This document shows positions 1 to 8,656 of a DNA stretch of 64,000 nt, piece by piece (position 1 is the stretch's first letter; the number at the start of each line of letters is the position of its first letter). Below the pieces are notes generated by a model. That model saw nothing but the letters and a program-made list of their open reading frames with translations. It was not told the origin of the DNA and did not search any database. Both the position numbers and the translations under genes were made by a program. The stretch spans positions 62,001 through 126,000 of the forward strand of contig JAUNHC010000002.1 of assembly GCA_030524175.1 (NCBI GenBank), written 5' to 3'. Origin of the DNA: Eubacteriales bacterium (GTDB lineage: Bacteria > Bacillota > Clostridia > Lachnospirales > Lachnospiraceae).

Positions 1-2256
1 TACACCAAGGAATCCGGCGTTGCGATCATTGAGCAGGATGGATATGCATTTAAGGATTTGGACAAGGATGGCGAATTGGATGTATATGAGGACTGGAGAG
101 AGGATGATAAGACACGTGCCCAGGACCTTGCTTCCAAAATGAGCGGGGAAGAGATCGCCCCTCTTTTAACCCATGGAGGATGGATGTCCTTTGGTAAGGA
201 CGTTGGAAATGATGAAGAATATCTTGCTGCAGGCGGACGTGCCGGAGTGACCCGTTCTGCAGGAAATGAAGGCAACACAGAGATGGCTGTGACCTGGAAT
301 AATGAACTGCAGAAATACGCAGAAGCAAACGGCGGATACGGCGTTCCGGTCACCATCAGCATTGACCCTAACTATATTTCCAATATCATTGATAAAAACG
401 GTCTGGGTGCAACCATGGATACGGATATGGCAAAACAAGCGGCAGAGGAACACTCAAAAGCATACCGTGCAGTAGGCGTGACCATGCTGCTAGGGCCGCA
501 GGTGGATGTGGCAAGCGAAAGCTCATGGGACCGTACATCAGGTACCTACTCAGAGGATCCGGCTTTAAACAGGGATATGGCAAAGTCCTACATCTCCGGT
601 TTACAGTCCACCTATGATGAGGAAGGCAACGACCTTGGCTGGGGAGAAGATTCTGTAGTAGCCATCGTTAAGCACTATGCAGGTGCCGGCGCTTCCGAAG
701 GCGGACGAAATGACCACAATGATTCCGGTAAATATACCGTATTCCCGGGGAACAATTTTGCCGCTCATTTGATCCCGTTCTTTGACGGTGCATTTAACCT
801 TGATTCCGTAACAGAAAAAGCAGGCGGTGTCATGCCGAATTATGGAATCAGTTATTCTGAAGATGGTTCACTTGGAGAGCTTGTCGGAGGCGGTTACAGT
901 GAATTTAAGATGGACCTTCTCCGTGACAATGATTATGACGGATTTATCCTTACTGACTGGCAGATCACAGAGGATGCAGACGGCGCTATGGGTTCCCGTG
1001 CATTTGGCGTGGAGGATATGACCCAGGGAGAACGTTTTGCCGCCCTGTTTGAAAATGGTGTGGACCAGATCGGCGGCACCAGCAATACAGAGGCTGCTAT
1101 AGAAGGCTATGAGATCATGGTTGAAGATCTGGGCGAAGAAGCAGCACTGGAAAATATGAGAGAACATGCAACACGGTTCTTTGTGACACAGATGGAAACA
1201 GGACTTTATGAAAATCCGTATCTGGATACCGAGGAATCTATGGCTGCTGCATGGACAGACGAAGCAAAAGCCACTGGTACAGAGCTTCAGAAAGCATCTG
1301 TTGTCATGCTGAAAAACTCCGATAATACCATTCATGAATATGATGCTTCCGCAGAAAAGCCAACCCTTTATGTGCCATACAGCTACAAAGCAAGCGGTGC
1401 GGCCTGGATGGGATTCACCTATACCTGTGAGCCGGCTATTGATATTGAAAAAGCAAGCGAATATTATAACGTGGTGACCGACACCCTGAATGAGCCAAGC
1501 GGCAAGGATGATGACGGCAATGCGATTTATATGCCGGAGGATATTGTGAGAGCTTCCGCAGAAGAGGTTGCAGCATGTGATTATGCAATTGTAGGAATGA
1601 AAGCACCTTATACAGACGGGACCGTAGACGAGGACGGCAATTATCTGCCTGCTTCCATGCAGTATGAAGCATACACCGCAGACACTGCTCCGGAAGAAGC
1701 GATCGCAAATGGCACAGAGGTTGTGGAGATCAGTGACGGATACTATGGAGTGACCACACAGGAAGTGGAAGAGGACCGTTCCTATAAGGGAAATACAGCA
1801 GAACAGGCCAATACATACAATGATTATGAAACACTTAAGTATGTAAAAGACGCCGTATCCGAAGACTGCCGTGTCATTGTAATGATGGGCTCCACTTCTT
1901 CAGCAGCTATGGTCTGGACAGAAGTGGAACCGCTGGCAGATGCGATCCTTCTGTACGACAATGATATGAGCTCCGACATGTACGGCGCAGATGTAATGCT
2001 GCCGATCATCACAGGACAGACAGAGCCTTCCGGTCTTTTGATCAAACAGCAGCCGGCAAGCATGGAGGCTGTAGAGGCACAGTTGGAAGATGTACCCCGT
2101 GATGTGGAATGCTATGTGGATGCAGACGGAAATACTTATGATTTCGCATTCGGCCTGAACTGGTCCGGCGTGATCAAGGATGAACGTGTAGAGAAATACA
2201 GTGTGGAGCCTCTGACAACACCGGAGACGATCACCTACACTGCAGCAGCAGAATAA
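1..2256 (+). CDS. Family 3 glycoside hydrolase, 5' end outside window
   Basis: The frame is open from base 1, so the true start and any signal peptide lie upstream. Near the start is a Ca-binding-like acidic loop (DLDKDGELDVYEDW), which often precedes the barrel in this family. The (beta/alpha)8 domain follows, with KHYAGAGASEGG as the substrate-binding Lys-His and TDW at codons 318-320, whose Asp is the predicted nucleophile. The second alpha/beta sandwich domain starts near ASVVMLKNSD and ends at FAFGLNWSG. The usual C-terminal fibronectin-like domain is absent. The likely role is beta-glucosidase or a related exo-glycosidase on plant oligosaccharides; the substrate cannot be read from sequence. 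It precedes two further GH3 genes on the same strand. Family is certain, specificity unknown. Confidence 0.93.
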   Translation, partial: YTKESGVAIIEQDGYAFKDLDKDGELDVYEDWREDDKTRAQDLASKMSGEEIAPLLTHGGWMSFGKDVGNDEEYLAAGGRAGVTRSAGNEGNTEMAVTWNNELQKYAEANGGYGVPVTISIDPNYISNIIDKNGLGATMDTDMAKQAAEEHSKAYRAVGVTMLLGPQVDVASESSWDRTSGTYSEDPALNRDMAKSYISGLQSTYDEEGNDLGWGEDSVVAIVKHYAGAGASEGGRNDHNDSGKYTVFPGNNFAAHLIPFFDGAFNLDSVTEKAGGVMPNYGISYSEDGSLGELVGGGYSEFKMDLLRDNDYDGFILTDWQITEDADGAMGSRAFGVEDMTQGERFAALFENGVDQIGGTSNTEAAIEGYEIMVEDLGEEAALENMREHATRFFVTQMETGLYENPYLDTEESMAAAWTDEAKATGTELQKASVVMLKNSDNTIHEYDASAEKPTLYVPYSYKASGAAWMGFTYTCEPAIDIEKASEYYNVVTDTLNEPSGKDDDGNAIYMPEDIVRASAEEVAACDYAIVGMKAPYTDGTVDEDGNYLPASMQYEAYTADTAPEEAIANGTEVVEISDGYYGVTTQEVEEDRSYKGNTAEQANTYNDYETLKYVKDAVSEDCRVIVMMGSTSSAAMVWTEVEPLADAILLYDNDMSSDMYGADVMLPIITGQTEPSGLLIKQQPASMEAVEAQLEDVPRDVECYVDADGNTYDFAFGLNWSGVIKDERVEKYSVEPLTTPETITYTAAAE

Positions 2257-2283
2257 AATCAGAGATAAAGTCATACAGGGAGG

Positions 2284-2310
2284 CCGGTGCCTGGCACCGG
2301 TCTCCTCTCT
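2284..2310 (+). terminator. Hairpin between GH3 genes, possible weak terminator
   Basis: CCGGTGCC and GGCACCGG form an 8-base inverted repeat with almost no loop, followed by a pyrimidine stretch without a true T-run. It lies just after the first GH3 gene and just before the ribosome site of the second. It could attenuate or process the transcript. Termination is not assured. Confidence 0.3.
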
Positions 2311-2331
2311 GGCTTACAGGAGGTAATGAGT

Positions 2332-5300
2332 ATGATCGATCTATTAGTCAAACTGCTTTCCCCTATTCTGCTTCCTATGGGAGTCAGTATAGCGGATCTG
2401 ACATCATATCTTACAATGTGTAAGAATTATGTTTATGCACTTTTAATTTTAATCGTAGTTTTTGCCGTGGTTATGATCGGTGCACATTGGTGGGTAAAAA
2501 AAGGAACGCGCCATGTTGTCCGCATCAGTGCGGTGGTGGCATTTGTGCTTTCCGTTGTTCTGGTAGCGAATCTTGTCTGCTTCGGACCAATGTACAATAA
2601 CATCTCGGGTATTTTAAACGCTTCCACAGTGGAGCTGAATGGAGACACACAGCAGCAGAGCAAGGATATCATCAAACAGACAGGAGAAGAAGGACTTGTG
2701 CTTTTGAAAAATGAGGACCTTCTGCCGCTGTCATCAGAGGTAAAGAAATTAAATGTATTTGGATGGGATTCCACCAATCCGTTATTCGGCGGGACAGGCT
2801 CCGGCTCTTCTGACGGCTCTTCCGCTGTCGGCATCCTTCAGTCCCTTAAGGATGCAGGTTATGAGACCAATGAAGACCTGACTAAAATGTACACGGATTA
2901 TTGTAAGGAACGTCCTGTCATTAACATGACCACACAGGACTGGACCCTGCCGGAGCCTACGGCAGAATATTACACAGACGAACTGATGAAAAACGCGTCT
3001 GACTTTTCTGATACAGCAATGATCGTAATCGGGAGAAGCGGCGGAGAGGGCTCCGACCTTCCGAGAGATATGAATGCAGTGATCAAGGGAACCTACAATC
3101 TGCAGGATGATGTAGCAGTAGATAAAAAAGGAAAGACAAATTATAACTACACCTACACAGCAGGAACCTATACCAACAACGGAGACTACGACGATTTTGA
3201 AGAAGGAGAACACTACCTGGAGCTTTCCAGAACAGAAGAGGAAATGGTGGAAAAGGTGTGCTCCTCCTTTGAAAATGTGGTTGTAGTGATCAATTCCTGT
3301 AATGCCATGGAATTGGGCTGGGTAGACGAATATGATTCTATCGGTGCCGTAATCCTGGCCCCGGCCACAGGAGAAACAGGAATGGCTGCCCTTGGAGAGA
3401 TCATCAACGGCACAGTCAATCCTTCCGGAAAAACAGCAGATACTTTTGTTAAGGATCTGACAGCTACACCTTCTTACAACAATGTTGGAAACTTTTCTTA
3501 TACAAATGTTGACGACCTGAAAAAGGATATTGCCAGGTCAGATGCGGCATATGAGGGAAATCTTGCATTTGTAAACTATGTGGAAGGAATCTATGTAGGA
3601 TACAAGTTTTATGAGACAGCAGCCCAGGAAGGGCTTATCACATATGAGGATGAAGTACAGTATCCATTTGGATACGGACTGTCCTATACAAGCTTTGAGC
3701 AGGAAATGAAGAGCTTTGATGTGACGGATGATGCAGTGACCTTTGATGTGGAAGTGAAAAACACAGGAGATACCCCGGGAAAAGATGTGGTAGAGGTTTA
3801 CTTTACACCTCCTTATACAAACGGTGGGATTGAAAAGGCATCTGTAAATCTTATTGAATTTGGCAAAACAGACACACTGGAGCCGGGAAAGAGCGAAACC
3901 TTAAGCTTCACTATTCCTTTAGAAGAGCTGGCATCCTATGACAGTGAATGCATAAAAACAGAAAACGGCGGTTATATCCTGGAAGAAGGAGAATACACCA
4001 TTTCCCTTCGTTCTGATTCTCACAATGTTTTGGGCGAGGAAACCTTCCAGATAGAGAAAGATATAGATTACAGCACAACGGCACGTTCCACAGACGGTGT
4101 TGCTGCGGTCAATCAGTTTGAAGATTATGCAAAGGGTGAAGCAGTTTACCTGTCCAGGGAAAACGGCTTTGCAAACTATGAGGAAGCAGTTTCTGCACCG
4201 GCGGAAGCGCTGTATGAAATGGATGAGGAGACCATGGAGCTGATGGATGCTTCGTCCAACCATGGATATAAAGGCTCTAAATATGACAATGCGGAGGATG
4301 TGATGCCTACAATGGGAGCAGACAACGGACTGACCCTGGCAGATATGACGGGAAAACCTTATGATGACGAAAACTGGGATAGGCTCCTGGATCAGATGTC
4401 ATTTGAGGATATGTCAAATCTCATCAATGTAGGCGGATGGCAGACAGTAGAAGTGAAATCTGTAGGAAAAGTAGCCACTTCAGACTGTGACGGACCTGCA
4501 GGTGTCAGCAACTTTGTAACAGGTGTTTATGGAACTGCGTATCCTTCCGAGGTATTGATGGCACAGACCTGGAATAAGGACCTTATGTACATGATCGGTG
4601 CGTCAATGGGACAGGAGTATGCGGAAGCAAATAACTATGGCTGGTATGGTCCTGCCATGAACCTGCACAGAAATGCGTTTGCAGGACGTAACTTTGAGTA
4701 TTATTCAGAGGACAGCATACTTTCCGGATACTGTGCGGCTTACGAAGTAAACGGTGCGGCTACACAGGGTGTATATGCCTTTATCAAGCATTTTGCCCTG
4801 AATGACCAGGAGATCAACAGATGCTCCTTCCTCTTAACCTTTGCAACAGAGCAGACCATCCGTGAGACTTACCTGAAGCCATTTGAGATGAGCATAAAGA
4901 AATTTAACGGAACTGCACAGGGCGTGATGTCCTCCTATAACTTTATCGGTACAGTCCCGGCATGCAGCAACCCGGATCTTCTGAACACAGTCCTCAGGGA
5001 TGAATGGGGCTTTGTGGGAACGGTGATCACAGATTATAACGGCTCTTACGGATATCAATCCACGGATGCTGTGATCCGAAACGGCGGCGATCTGATGCTT
5101 GGCTATGGACAGGCAGAGACGAACCAGCTGGATGAGAACAGTGCAACCCTTGTACAGTACATGCGCCGTGCCTGCAAAAATATCCTGTATACCATCGGAA
5201 ACAGCGGATATTACGCAGATCCTACGGCTGTAACTACAGGGGATACCAGTAAGATGGAAAAACTGTTCTATACCATTGACGGTATTGTGGCAGGAGTGGC

Positions 5301-5394
5301 AGTGCTGGTAGAAGCTTTAGTGCTGGTTCTTTACTTCATGAAGAAAAAGAAAGAAAAGAATGCGATCAAAGTAGAGGTTGTCAAGAAAGAATAG
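2332..5394 (+). CDS. Membrane-anchored family 3 glycoside hydrolase with reversed domain order
   Basis: Start chosen at ATG 2332, seven bases after AGGAGGT; ATG 2326 and GTG 2287 are in frame but badly placed. The 1020-residue protein begins with two hydrophobic segments (about residues 25-45 and 60-80). Then come, in this order, the GH3 C-terminal sandwich domain (GLVLLKNEDLLPL to PFGYGLSYTSF), a fibronectin-like domain, and only then the catalytic barrel. The barrel has SDCDGPAGV, KHFALNDQE and ITDYNG with predicted nucleophile Asp about residue 901. A last hydrophobic helix and a KKKKEK tail close the protein. Swapped order is known in GH3 enzymes such as those of Ruminococcus albus and Butyrivibrio fibrisolvens. 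Membrane anchoring at both ends suggests an exported enzyme held at the cell surface; topology is inferred. Confidence 0.92.
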   Translation: MIDLLVKLLSPILLPMGVSIADLTSYLTMCKNYVYALLILIVVFAVVMIGAHWWVKKGTRHVVRISAVVAFVLSVVLVANLVCFGPMYNNISGILNASTVELNGDTQQQSKDIIKQTGEEGLVLLKNEDLLPLSSEVKKLNVFGWDSTNPLFGGTGSGSSDGSSAVGILQSLKDAGYETNEDLTKMYTDYCKERPVINMTTQDWTLPEPTAEYYTDELMKNASDFSDTAMIVIGRSGGEGSDLPRDMNAVIKGTYNLQDDVAVDKKGKTNYNYTYTAGTYTNNGDYDDFEEGEHYLELSRTEEEMVEKVCSSFENVVVVINSCNAMELGWVDEYDSIGAVILAPATGETGMAALGEIINGTVNPSGKTADTFVKDLTATPSYNNVGNFSYTNVDDLKKDIARSDAAYEGNLAFVNYVEGIYVGYKFYETAAQEGLITYEDEVQYPFGYGLSYTSFEQEMKSFDVTDDAVTFDVEVKNTGDTPGKDVVEVYFTPPYTNGGIEKASVNLIEFGKTDTLEPGKSETLSFTIPLEELASYDSECIKTENGGYILEEGEYTISLRSDSHNVLGEETFQIEKDIDYSTTARSTDGVAAVNQFEDYAKGEAVYLSRENGFANYEEAVSAPAEALYEMDEETMELMDASSNHGYKGSKYDNAEDVMPTMGADNGLTLADMTGKPYDDENWDRLLDQMSFEDMSNLINVGGWQTVEVKSVGKVATSDCDGPAGVSNFVTGVYGTAYPSEVLMAQTWNKDLMYMIGASMGQEYAEANNYGWYGPAMNLHRNAFAGRNFEYYSEDSILSGYCAAYEVNGAATQGVYAFIKHFALNDQEINRCSFLLTFATEQTIRETYLKPFEMSIKKFNGTAQGVMSSYNFIGTVPACSNPDLLNTVLRDEWGFVGTVITDYNGSYGYQSTDAVIRNGGDLMLGYGQAETNQLDENSATLVQYMRRACKNILYTIGNSGYYADPTAVTTGDTSKMEKLFYTIDGIVAGVAVLVEALVLVLYFMKKKKEKNAIKVEVVKKE

Positions 5395-5403
5395 AAAAAG
5401 CAT

Positions 5404-5433
5404 ACGTCCCCGGAGTATACCGGGGGCGTTTTG
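5404..5433 (+). terminator. Intrinsic terminator after second GH3
   Basis: ACGTCCCCGG pairs with CCGGGGGCGT across a six-base loop (one G-T wobble) and is followed by TTTT. It separates the membrane GH3 from the cytoplasmic GH3, although the next ribosome site starts only about ten bases later. Confidence 0.75.
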
Positions 5434-5450
5434 TGAAAAAAGGTGAAAAA

Positions 5451-7886
5451 ATGATAAAGGATAAAGAACTTATTCAAAAAAAGATCCTCAAAGACATGAC
5501 TTTGGAGGAAAAGTGCTATTTATTGTCCGGAAAGGATTTTTGGCAGACCAGAAGCATAAAACAGCTCAAGATCCCTAATATGACCATGGCAGACGGTCCT
5601 CACGGCGTCCGCAAGCAGGAAGGCAAAGGCGATCAGCTTGGGCTGAACAAAAGTGTTCCGGCCACCTGTTTTCCCACAGCCGCCACCATTGCCAATTCCT
5701 GGAATACACAGTTGGGAGAGGAGATCGGAAAATGTCTGGGAGAGGAGGCAGCCTGCCAGAATGTCAATGTGCTCCTTGGACCTGGCATGAATATCAAACG
5801 TTCCCCTCTCTGCGGGCGGAATTTTGAATATTTTTCCGAGGACCCGTATCTATCGGGAAAAATGGCAGCAGCTTACATAAGGGGAATCCAGTCTTACGGC
5901 GTTGCCGCCTGCCCCAAGCACTTTGCGGTAAACTCCCAGGAGCTTCGGCGTATGGCTTCGGACTCCGTTCTGGATGAAAGAACCCTCCGTGAGATCTATC
6001 TTACTGCATTTGAGATTGCCGTGAAAGAAGCAGGCCCGCAGTCCATCATGACCTCCTACAACCGGGTAAACGGGACTTATGCCAGCGAGAACAGCCACCT
6101 CCTTTTGGATATTTTAAAAGAGGAGTGGGGATTTGACGGCTGCGTGATCACAGACTGGGGTGGCTCCAACGACCATGTGGCAGGGGTGCTGGCAGGAAAT
6201 CATCTGGAAATGCCCACCACCGGCGGGGATTCTGACCTGGAGCTTCTGGAAGCGGTAAAATCAGGGAAGGTTCCGGAAAAATGGCTGGATAAGATGGTGG
6301 ATGAGCTTCTGAAAGTGATCATCAGCACCACAGATGCCGTAGAAAAGAAAAAAGGCTCTGACTTTGTTGTTGACCTCCACCACGAGACTGCCCGCAGGGC
6401 TATGGAAGAATCCATTGTTCTTCTGAAAAACGAAGATAACATACTGCCTCTTGCCGGGCAGACAAAAGTAGCGCTTATCGGGGATTTTGCGGACACTCCC
6501 AGATATCAGGGCTCAGGTTCCTCCATTGTGAATCCCACAAAGCTGGATTCCATGAAAGAGGAGATAAGCCATTGGGAATTAGATTGTGTGGGTTTTGCAA
6601 AAGGATATCTCCGGGTGGGCGGTCCCAATGAAAAATTGGAACAAGAAGCGTGTCAGATTGCGGGCATGGCTGATGTGGTCCTGCTCTGCATAGGTCTGGA
6701 CGAAATGTCGGAGGCAGAAGGCCTGGACAGAGAGCACATGAGGATTCCGGCTAATCAGATCGCACTTCTGGAAAAGCTGCAAAAAGTAAATGACAAGATC
6801 GTGGTGGTTTTTTCCGGCGGAAGTGCGGTGGAAATGCCCTGGCTGACCAAGTGTAAGGCCCTTGTGCATGGTTATTTATGCGGACAAGCAGGCCCCGAGG
6901 CAGTCATGAAGGTGTTGACCGGAGAAGTGAATCCGTCCGGCAAGCTTGCGGAAACGTATCCGCTGAGATATGAGGATGTGCCAAGCCGTCCCTATTATCC
7001 GGGAAAAGAGAGGACCGTAGAGTACAGAGAAAGTCTGTATGTGGGCTATCGGTATTTTGAAACAGCAGATGTTCCGGTTTTATTTCCTTTTGGTTTTGGA
7101 CTTTCTTATACTTCCTTTGCGTACAGCAATCTGTCCGTAACGGAAAAGGAGGCTTCGTTTACCATCACCAATACAGGCAGCAGGGATGGAGCGGAAGCGG
7201 CCCAATTGTATGTACATGCAAAGTGCACCGGGGTATTCCGGCCGGAGGAAGAACTCAAGGGATTTGCGAAGGTGTTTTTAAAAGCAGGAGAGAGCAGGCG
7301 TGTGAGCATTCCGTTGGATGATAAGGCATTCCGCTACTTTAATGTAAAAACAAACCGTTTTGAAGTGGAGGACGGTGATTATGAGATCAGGATTGGTGCT
7401 TCTGCACGGGACATCCGGCTTCGCGGCATTTTACATATAGAAGGGACAGCGGCACCGCTGCCCTATGGACCGCTCAAAATGCAGTGCTACTATCAGGCTG
7501 ATTTAAAGAAAGTTTCAGATGAGGAGTTCCGGGCATTGCTGGGACATGAAATCCCGGACGGGAAATGGGATGGAAACCTGGATTTTAATGATGCGATCTG
7601 CCAGATGTATTATGCCAAAAGCAGGCTTGCCAGACTGGTATACAAGGTTTTCAACATACTTCTGAAGCGCGCGGAGAAAAAAGGAATACCAAATCTGAAC
7701 CTGTTGTTTATTTATAATATGCCTTTCCGGGGGATTGCGAAGATGACCGGCGGCATGGTCACCATGGAGATGGCGGAGGGGATCGTCACAGCTGTAAACG
7801 GTCATCTGCTTAAGGGCCTGGGGCGTGTGATCGGTGGTTTCCTGAGAGGGACGAAAAAGAGAAAGCTTGCAAAGCACATGGAATAA
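5451..7886 (+). CDS. Cytoplasmic family 3 glycoside hydrolase (beta-glucosidase-like)
   Basis: Start set at ATG 5451, six bases after AGGTG; an in-frame GTG lies at 5433. There is no signal peptide or membrane segment, so it probably acts on imported oligosaccharides. Order is the normal one: barrel with MADGPHGVR, KHFAVNSQELRR and ITDWGG (nucleophile Asp about residue 235), sandwich domain from ESIVLLKNEDNILPL, then the fibronectin-like domain after FPFGFGLSYTSF. A C-terminal tail of roughly 120 residues (from about QADLKKVSDEEF) extends past the fibronectin-like domain and is unexplained. The following GtrA-like gene is 23 bases away and probably cotranscribed. Substrate is not predictable; beta-glucoside or beta-xyloside are usual. 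Confidence 0.94.
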   Translation: MIKDKELIQKKILKDMTLEEKCYLLSGKDFWQTRSIKQLKIPNMTMADGPHGVRKQEGKGDQLGLNKSVPATCFPTAATIANSWNTQLGEEIGKCLGEEAACQNVNVLLGPGMNIKRSPLCGRNFEYFSEDPYLSGKMAAAYIRGIQSYGVAACPKHFAVNSQELRRMASDSVLDERTLREIYLTAFEIAVKEAGPQSIMTSYNRVNGTYASENSHLLLDILKEEWGFDGCVITDWGGSNDHVAGVLAGNHLEMPTTGGDSDLELLEAVKSGKVPEKWLDKMVDELLKVIISTTDAVEKKKGSDFVVDLHHETARRAMEESIVLLKNEDNILPLAGQTKVALIGDFADTPRYQGSGSSIVNPTKLDSMKEEISHWELDCVGFAKGYLRVGGPNEKLEQEACQIAGMADVVLLCIGLDEMSEAEGLDREHMRIPANQIALLEKLQKVNDKIVVVFSGGSAVEMPWLTKCKALVHGYLCGQAGPEAVMKVLTGEVNPSGKLAETYPLRYEDVPSRPYYPGKERTVEYRESLYVGYRYFETADVPVLFPFGFGLSYTSFAYSNLSVTEKEASFTITNTGSRDGAEAAQLYVHAKCTGVFRPEEELKGFAKVFLKAGESRRVSIPLDDKAFRYFNVKTNRFEVEDGDYEIRIGASARDIRLRGILHIEGTAAPLPYGPLKMQCYYQADLKKVSDEEFRALLGHEIPDGKWDGNLDFNDAICQMYYAKSRLARLVYKVFNILLKRAEKKGIPNLNLLFIYNMPFRGIAKMTGGMVTMEMAEGIVTAVNGHLLKGLGRVIGGFLRGTKKRKLAKHME

Positions 7887-7909
7887 AGTGGAGTAAAGGA
7901 GAATAAAAA

Positions 7910-8455
7910 ATGGTGAATATTTGGAAAAGTTTTGAAGTTAAGTATCCGGTTGCAGCGAGATGGGTGCGGGAAGGCGGGTTATTTGTGATAGTCAGTAACC
8001 TGATCACTGTATTTAAATATATTCTTCTGCAGTTTTTGCCCAAGGCCTTTGCTTCTTTGCCTGTAGTGGATTTTGGATGGCCCGGAATCTCCGTGACTCT
8101 TTTTGGAGAAAGCTTCAAGTGGAATATTATCGGCTATGATGCCGCTCACGGCGGGCTTCCCTATTTTTGCGCATATATGATCGCAATGATAGTTGGAGAA
8201 TGTATTAATTTTCCGCTTCAGAGAAATGTGGTATTCCGGAGCAAAGGGAAAATATCAAAGCAGATTGCATGGTATCTGTTTGCTTTCTGCGTGATCACCT
8301 GTATTGTCAATTCCATTAATTGTGTATGGGTTGCAGTGGCCGGCATGTTTGTGCCTGACTTTATTTACAATATAGGCACTACAGTGCTCAATGGGGGAGT
8401 ATCCATGGTGATATTCTTCTTCGTAAACAAAATCATTTTTCCGGTGAAAAATTAG
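7910..8455 (+). CDS. GtrA-like membrane protein
   Basis: ATG 7910 follows AAGGAG with good spacing. The 181-residue product has four hydrophobic stretches, and the segment ECINFPLQRNVVFRSKG matches the conserved cytoplasmic loop of the GtrA family. Members are thought to move lipid-linked sugars across the membrane for cell-surface glycosylation, or to assist other membrane glycosyltransferases. It sits directly behind a GH3 gene, so a link with sugar handling is possible but unproven. A large extra loop after the second helix (LPVVDFGWPGIS to AAHGGLPYF) makes it longer than the usual 120-150 residues. A terminator hairpin follows at 8518. Confidence 0.75.
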   Translation: MVNIWKSFEVKYPVAARWVREGGLFVIVSNLITVFKYILLQFLPKAFASLPVVDFGWPGISVTLFGESFKWNIIGYDAAHGGLPYFCAYMIAMIVGECINFPLQRNVVFRSKGKISKQIAWYLFAFCVITCIVNSINCVWVAVAGMFVPDFIYNIGTTVLNGGVSMVIFFFVNKIIFPVKN

Positions 8456-8517
8456 GGGATGGAGACCTGCTCAAAGTTTCTATTTTATACGCAATTAGAT
8501 CTATAAAAGAAAAAATA

Positions 8518-8547
8518 GCTCTGGGGTGCAAATCCCAGAGCCTCTTT
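8518..8547. terminator. Intrinsic terminator, probably bidirectional
   Basis: GCTCTGGG and CCCAGAGC form a perfect 8-bp stem with an 8-base loop, preceded by AAAAA and followed by CTCTTT. It lies between the GtrA-like gene and the convergent AAA/PD-(D/E)XK gene. The rest of 8456-8656 shows no gene; the ten bases TGAACAGTTA near 8605 equal one arm of the palindrome at 57350. Confidence 0.7.
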
Positions 8548-8656
8548 GTCTGCAGCCTATGGTCCGGCCGTTAGCTTTCAAACATGCTTTAGGCCGAATC
8601 TATAATGAACAGTTAAACTTTTTTATATAACGAATTATAAATCTCCAATTTTGCCT

